From contig JAKFDA010000016.1 in NCBI GenBank assembly GCA_036676355.1, positions 11,217 to 75,216 on the forward strand: 64,000 bases of DNA, in the 5' to 3' direction. The translations under genes were made by a program, and so were the position numbers. Below are positions 62,866-64,000 of this stretch, in pieces (within the stretch, counting starts at the first letter, position 1; every line of letters starts with the position of its first letter). The notes under the pieces are model-generated. The model did not search any database and was not told the origin of the DNA. It saw only the letters and a list, made by a program, of their open reading frames with translations. The DNA comes from ZC4RG42 sp036676355 (GTDB lineage: Bacteria > Pseudomonadota > Gammaproteobacteria > Burkholderiales > SG8-39).

Positions 62866-63626
62866 ACATGCTGCGTCTGATGGTGGTGGACGATGAGGCG
62901 CCGGCGCGCGAGCGGCTGAAGGAAGTGCTGAGCGATCTCGCCGGCGCCGTGCCGCACGTGGTGGTGGCCGAGGCCGCCAACGGGCCTGCAGCGCTGGCGT
63001 TCCTGCAACAGCAAGCGGTCGATATCGTGCTTGTCGACATCCACATGCCGCAAATGAGCGGCATCGAATTCGCGCGCCATGTGCTGCGCATGGAGACGCC
63101 GCCCGGCATTATTTTCGTGACGGCGCACGATCAGCATGCGGTGCATGCGTTCGAAGTGAACGCGCTCGATTATTTGTTGAAGCCGGTTCGTGCGGCGCGG
63201 CTGCAGACGGCATTGCACAAGGCGCGCATGGCGACGCAGGAACAACTGCAGAATGCGGCCGCTGCGGCCGGCGAGGTCGCGCGCCGTTTTCTATCGGTCA
63301 GCGAGCGCGGCCGGATCCAACTCATTCCGCTGGCGGAAGTGCTGTATCTCAAGGCCGAACTCAAATACGTCACCGTCCGCACACGCGAGCACGAGTATCT
63401 GCTCGAGGAATCGCTGACCCGCCTGGAGCAGGAATTCGCCGATGTATTCGTCCGCGTGCACCGCTCGTGTCTGGTCGCGCGCCAGCATTTGCGCGGCTGC
63501 GAACGCACGACCGACCCGGACGGCGAAGGCGCCGGCTGGGCGGTCGTGCTCGACGGCTGCGCCGAGAAACTGCCTGTCAGCCGACGACAATGGCCGCTGT
63601 TGAAAACGTTGATCAGCGTGCGGTGA
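62862..63626 (+). CDS. algR: LytTR-family response regulator, AlgR-like
   Basis: 254 residues: receiver domain (1-120) with acidic VVDDEAPARERL and phospho-Asp59 in VLVDIHMPQMSG, and a LytTR DNA-binding domain (about 145-250) with FLSVSERGRIQLIPL and FVRVHRSCLVARQHL. GTG 62862 overlaps the kinase stop by GTGA; ATG 62868 is possible. In many relatives hemC follows; here ppc converges instead. Confidence 0.88.
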   Translation: MNMLRLMVVDDEAPARERLKEVLSDLAGAVPHVVVAEAANGPAALAFLQQQAVDIVLVDIHMPQMSGIEFARHVLRMETPPGIIFVTAHDQHAVHAFEVNALDYLLKPVRAARLQTALHKARMATQEQLQNAAAAAGEVARRFLSVSERGRIQLIPLAEVLYLKAELKYVTVRTREHEYLLEESLTRLEQEFADVFVRVHRSCLVARQHLRGCERTTDPDGEGAGWAVVLDGCAEKLPVSRRQWPLLKTLISVR

Positions 63627-63652
63627 GGCGCAGGGCTGAGCGCCGGCTTTAC

Positions 63653-63701
63653 CCGTTCGCCCTGAGCCGACGGCGCAGCCGTCGAGTCGAAGGGTGAACG
63701 G
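63653..63701. repeat. Palindromic intergenic repeat unit 1
   Basis: Outer stem CCGTTCGCCCT / AGGGTGAACGG (one G-T pair) and an inner stem GACGGC / GCCGTC form a cruciform of 49 bases. It resembles common CCGTTCGCCCTGAGC...GTCGAAGGGTGAACGG repeats in proteobacteria. Confidence 0.7.
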
Positions 63702-63726
63702 TTGTAATCATCGCGGTTTGTGCCGG

Positions 63727-63769
63727 CCGTTCATGCCTCGACTGCGCTACGCGCGCTCAGCACGAACGG
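63727..63769. repeat. Palindromic intergenic repeat unit 2 (inverted relative to unit 1)
   Basis: CCGTTCATGCCTCGACTGCG to CTCAGCACGAACGG; its reverse complement (CCGTTCGTGCTGAGC...GTCGAGGCATGAACGG) matches unit 1. The two units, 25 bases apart, occupy the gap between convergent algR and ppc, so they may also act as a transcription barrier. Confidence 0.65.
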
Positions 63770-63786
63770 CTTTCCTTCGATAGCGG

Positions 63787-64000
63787 CTAACCCGAGTTGC
63801 GCAAGCCTGCCGCGATGCCGTTGATGGTGCGGTGGATGCCGCGGTGAATACGCTCATCGCTCTTGCCGGAACGATGCCGACGCAACAACTCCACCTGCAG
63901 GTGATTGAGCGGGTCGATGTACGGCACGCGGTTGCGGATGGAGCGCGCGAGTGAAGGGTTGCAGGCAAGCAGTTCACGCTGACCGTTGATGTCCAGCAGC
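63787..64000 (-). CDS. ppc: Phosphoenolpyruvate carboxylase, C-terminal end (5' part outside the window)
   Basis: 71 codons are visible, ending TAG. The text LLDINGQRELLACNPSLARS, then IRNRVPYIDPLNHLQVELL and GIHRTINGIAAGLRNSG, is the conserved Ppc C-terminus, including the terminal NG/NSG. The enzyme adds bicarbonate to PEP to give oxaloacetate. Converges on algR. Confidence 0.95.
   Translation of the reverse strand, partial: LLDINGQRELLACNPSLARSIRNRVPYIDPLNHLQVELLRRHRSGKSDERIHRGIHRTINGIAAGLRNSG

Overview
The window looks like one chromosomal stretch of a betaproteobacterium (Burkholderiales or a close relative; inferred from gene content only). Pointers are the argH / LytS-type kinase / LytTR regulator block converging on ppc, the gcl-hyi-glxR glyoxylate cassette, the cbpA-cbpM pair, the hemA-prfA-prmC-grxD run, the DUF3482/DUF2868 pair and the uniformly high-GC codon use. 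There is no rRNA operon, CRISPR array, intact insertion sequence or prophage. Two tRNA genes are present, Lys(TTT) and Phe(GAA).

Layout. 1-2 kb: the end of queC, a YeeE/YedE (TsuA-like) sulfur-compound transporter and tRNA-Lys. 2.2-8.1 kb: envelope glycolipid genes (waaG-like, waaP-like and a polytopic GT-C-like enzyme on +; a tandem LPS-kinase-like protein and an LpxL-type acyltransferase on -). 8.3-12.4 kb: a phospholipase-D/VTT-domain fusion, an unknown gene and an endonuclease/exonuclease/phosphatase-family protein. 12.5-18.8 kb: small proteins, a flavin reductase, a ketopantoate-reductase-like enzyme and the gcl, hyi, glxR pathway. 19-23.3 kb: an orphan gp5/VgrG-like OB protein and a four-gene envelope operon (COG3014 lipoprotein, YcfL-like, LpoB-like, CsgG/LpoB-like). 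23.3-31.8 kb: a KimA-like APC transporter with a TPR protein, ridA, recG, ubiA, ubiD and a lipoprotein. 31.9-36.5 kb: two tandem DUF4870-like proteins, a lytic transglycosylase, dacB, cbpM, cbpA and a 42-residue membrane ORF. 36.6-40.1 kb: a small membrane protein and the GTPase/membrane pair DUF3482-DUF2868.

40.2-50.2 kb is the largest functional unit: a divergent GntR/FCD regulator, a three-gene TRAP transporter (dctPQM type) and mdcACDEGBH, a complete set for a soluble biotin-independent malonate decarboxylase. Overlapping stops and starts suggest one transcript for uptake, decarboxylation and synthesis of the 2'-(5''-phosphoribosyl)-3'-dephospho-CoA prosthetic group. A promoter carrying an inverted TGTATGC/GCATACA pair lies between regulator and operon.

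50.3-64 kb: groESL with a sigma32-like promoter next to a perfect CIRCE element; tRNA-Phe; an ankyrin protein with a secreted GlcG/HbpS-like protein; queE; hemA-prfA-prmC-grxD; a Ser/Thr kinase fused to a cyclic-nucleotide-binding domain; argH; an AlgZ/AlgR-like pair; and the 3' end of ppc. Intergenic repeats of two kinds were found: a degenerate element shared between 10.5 kb and 28.8 kb, and an inverted pair of palindromic units at 63.7 kb. Starts were adjusted from ribosome-binding sites, overlaps and family N-termini, so several are inferred.
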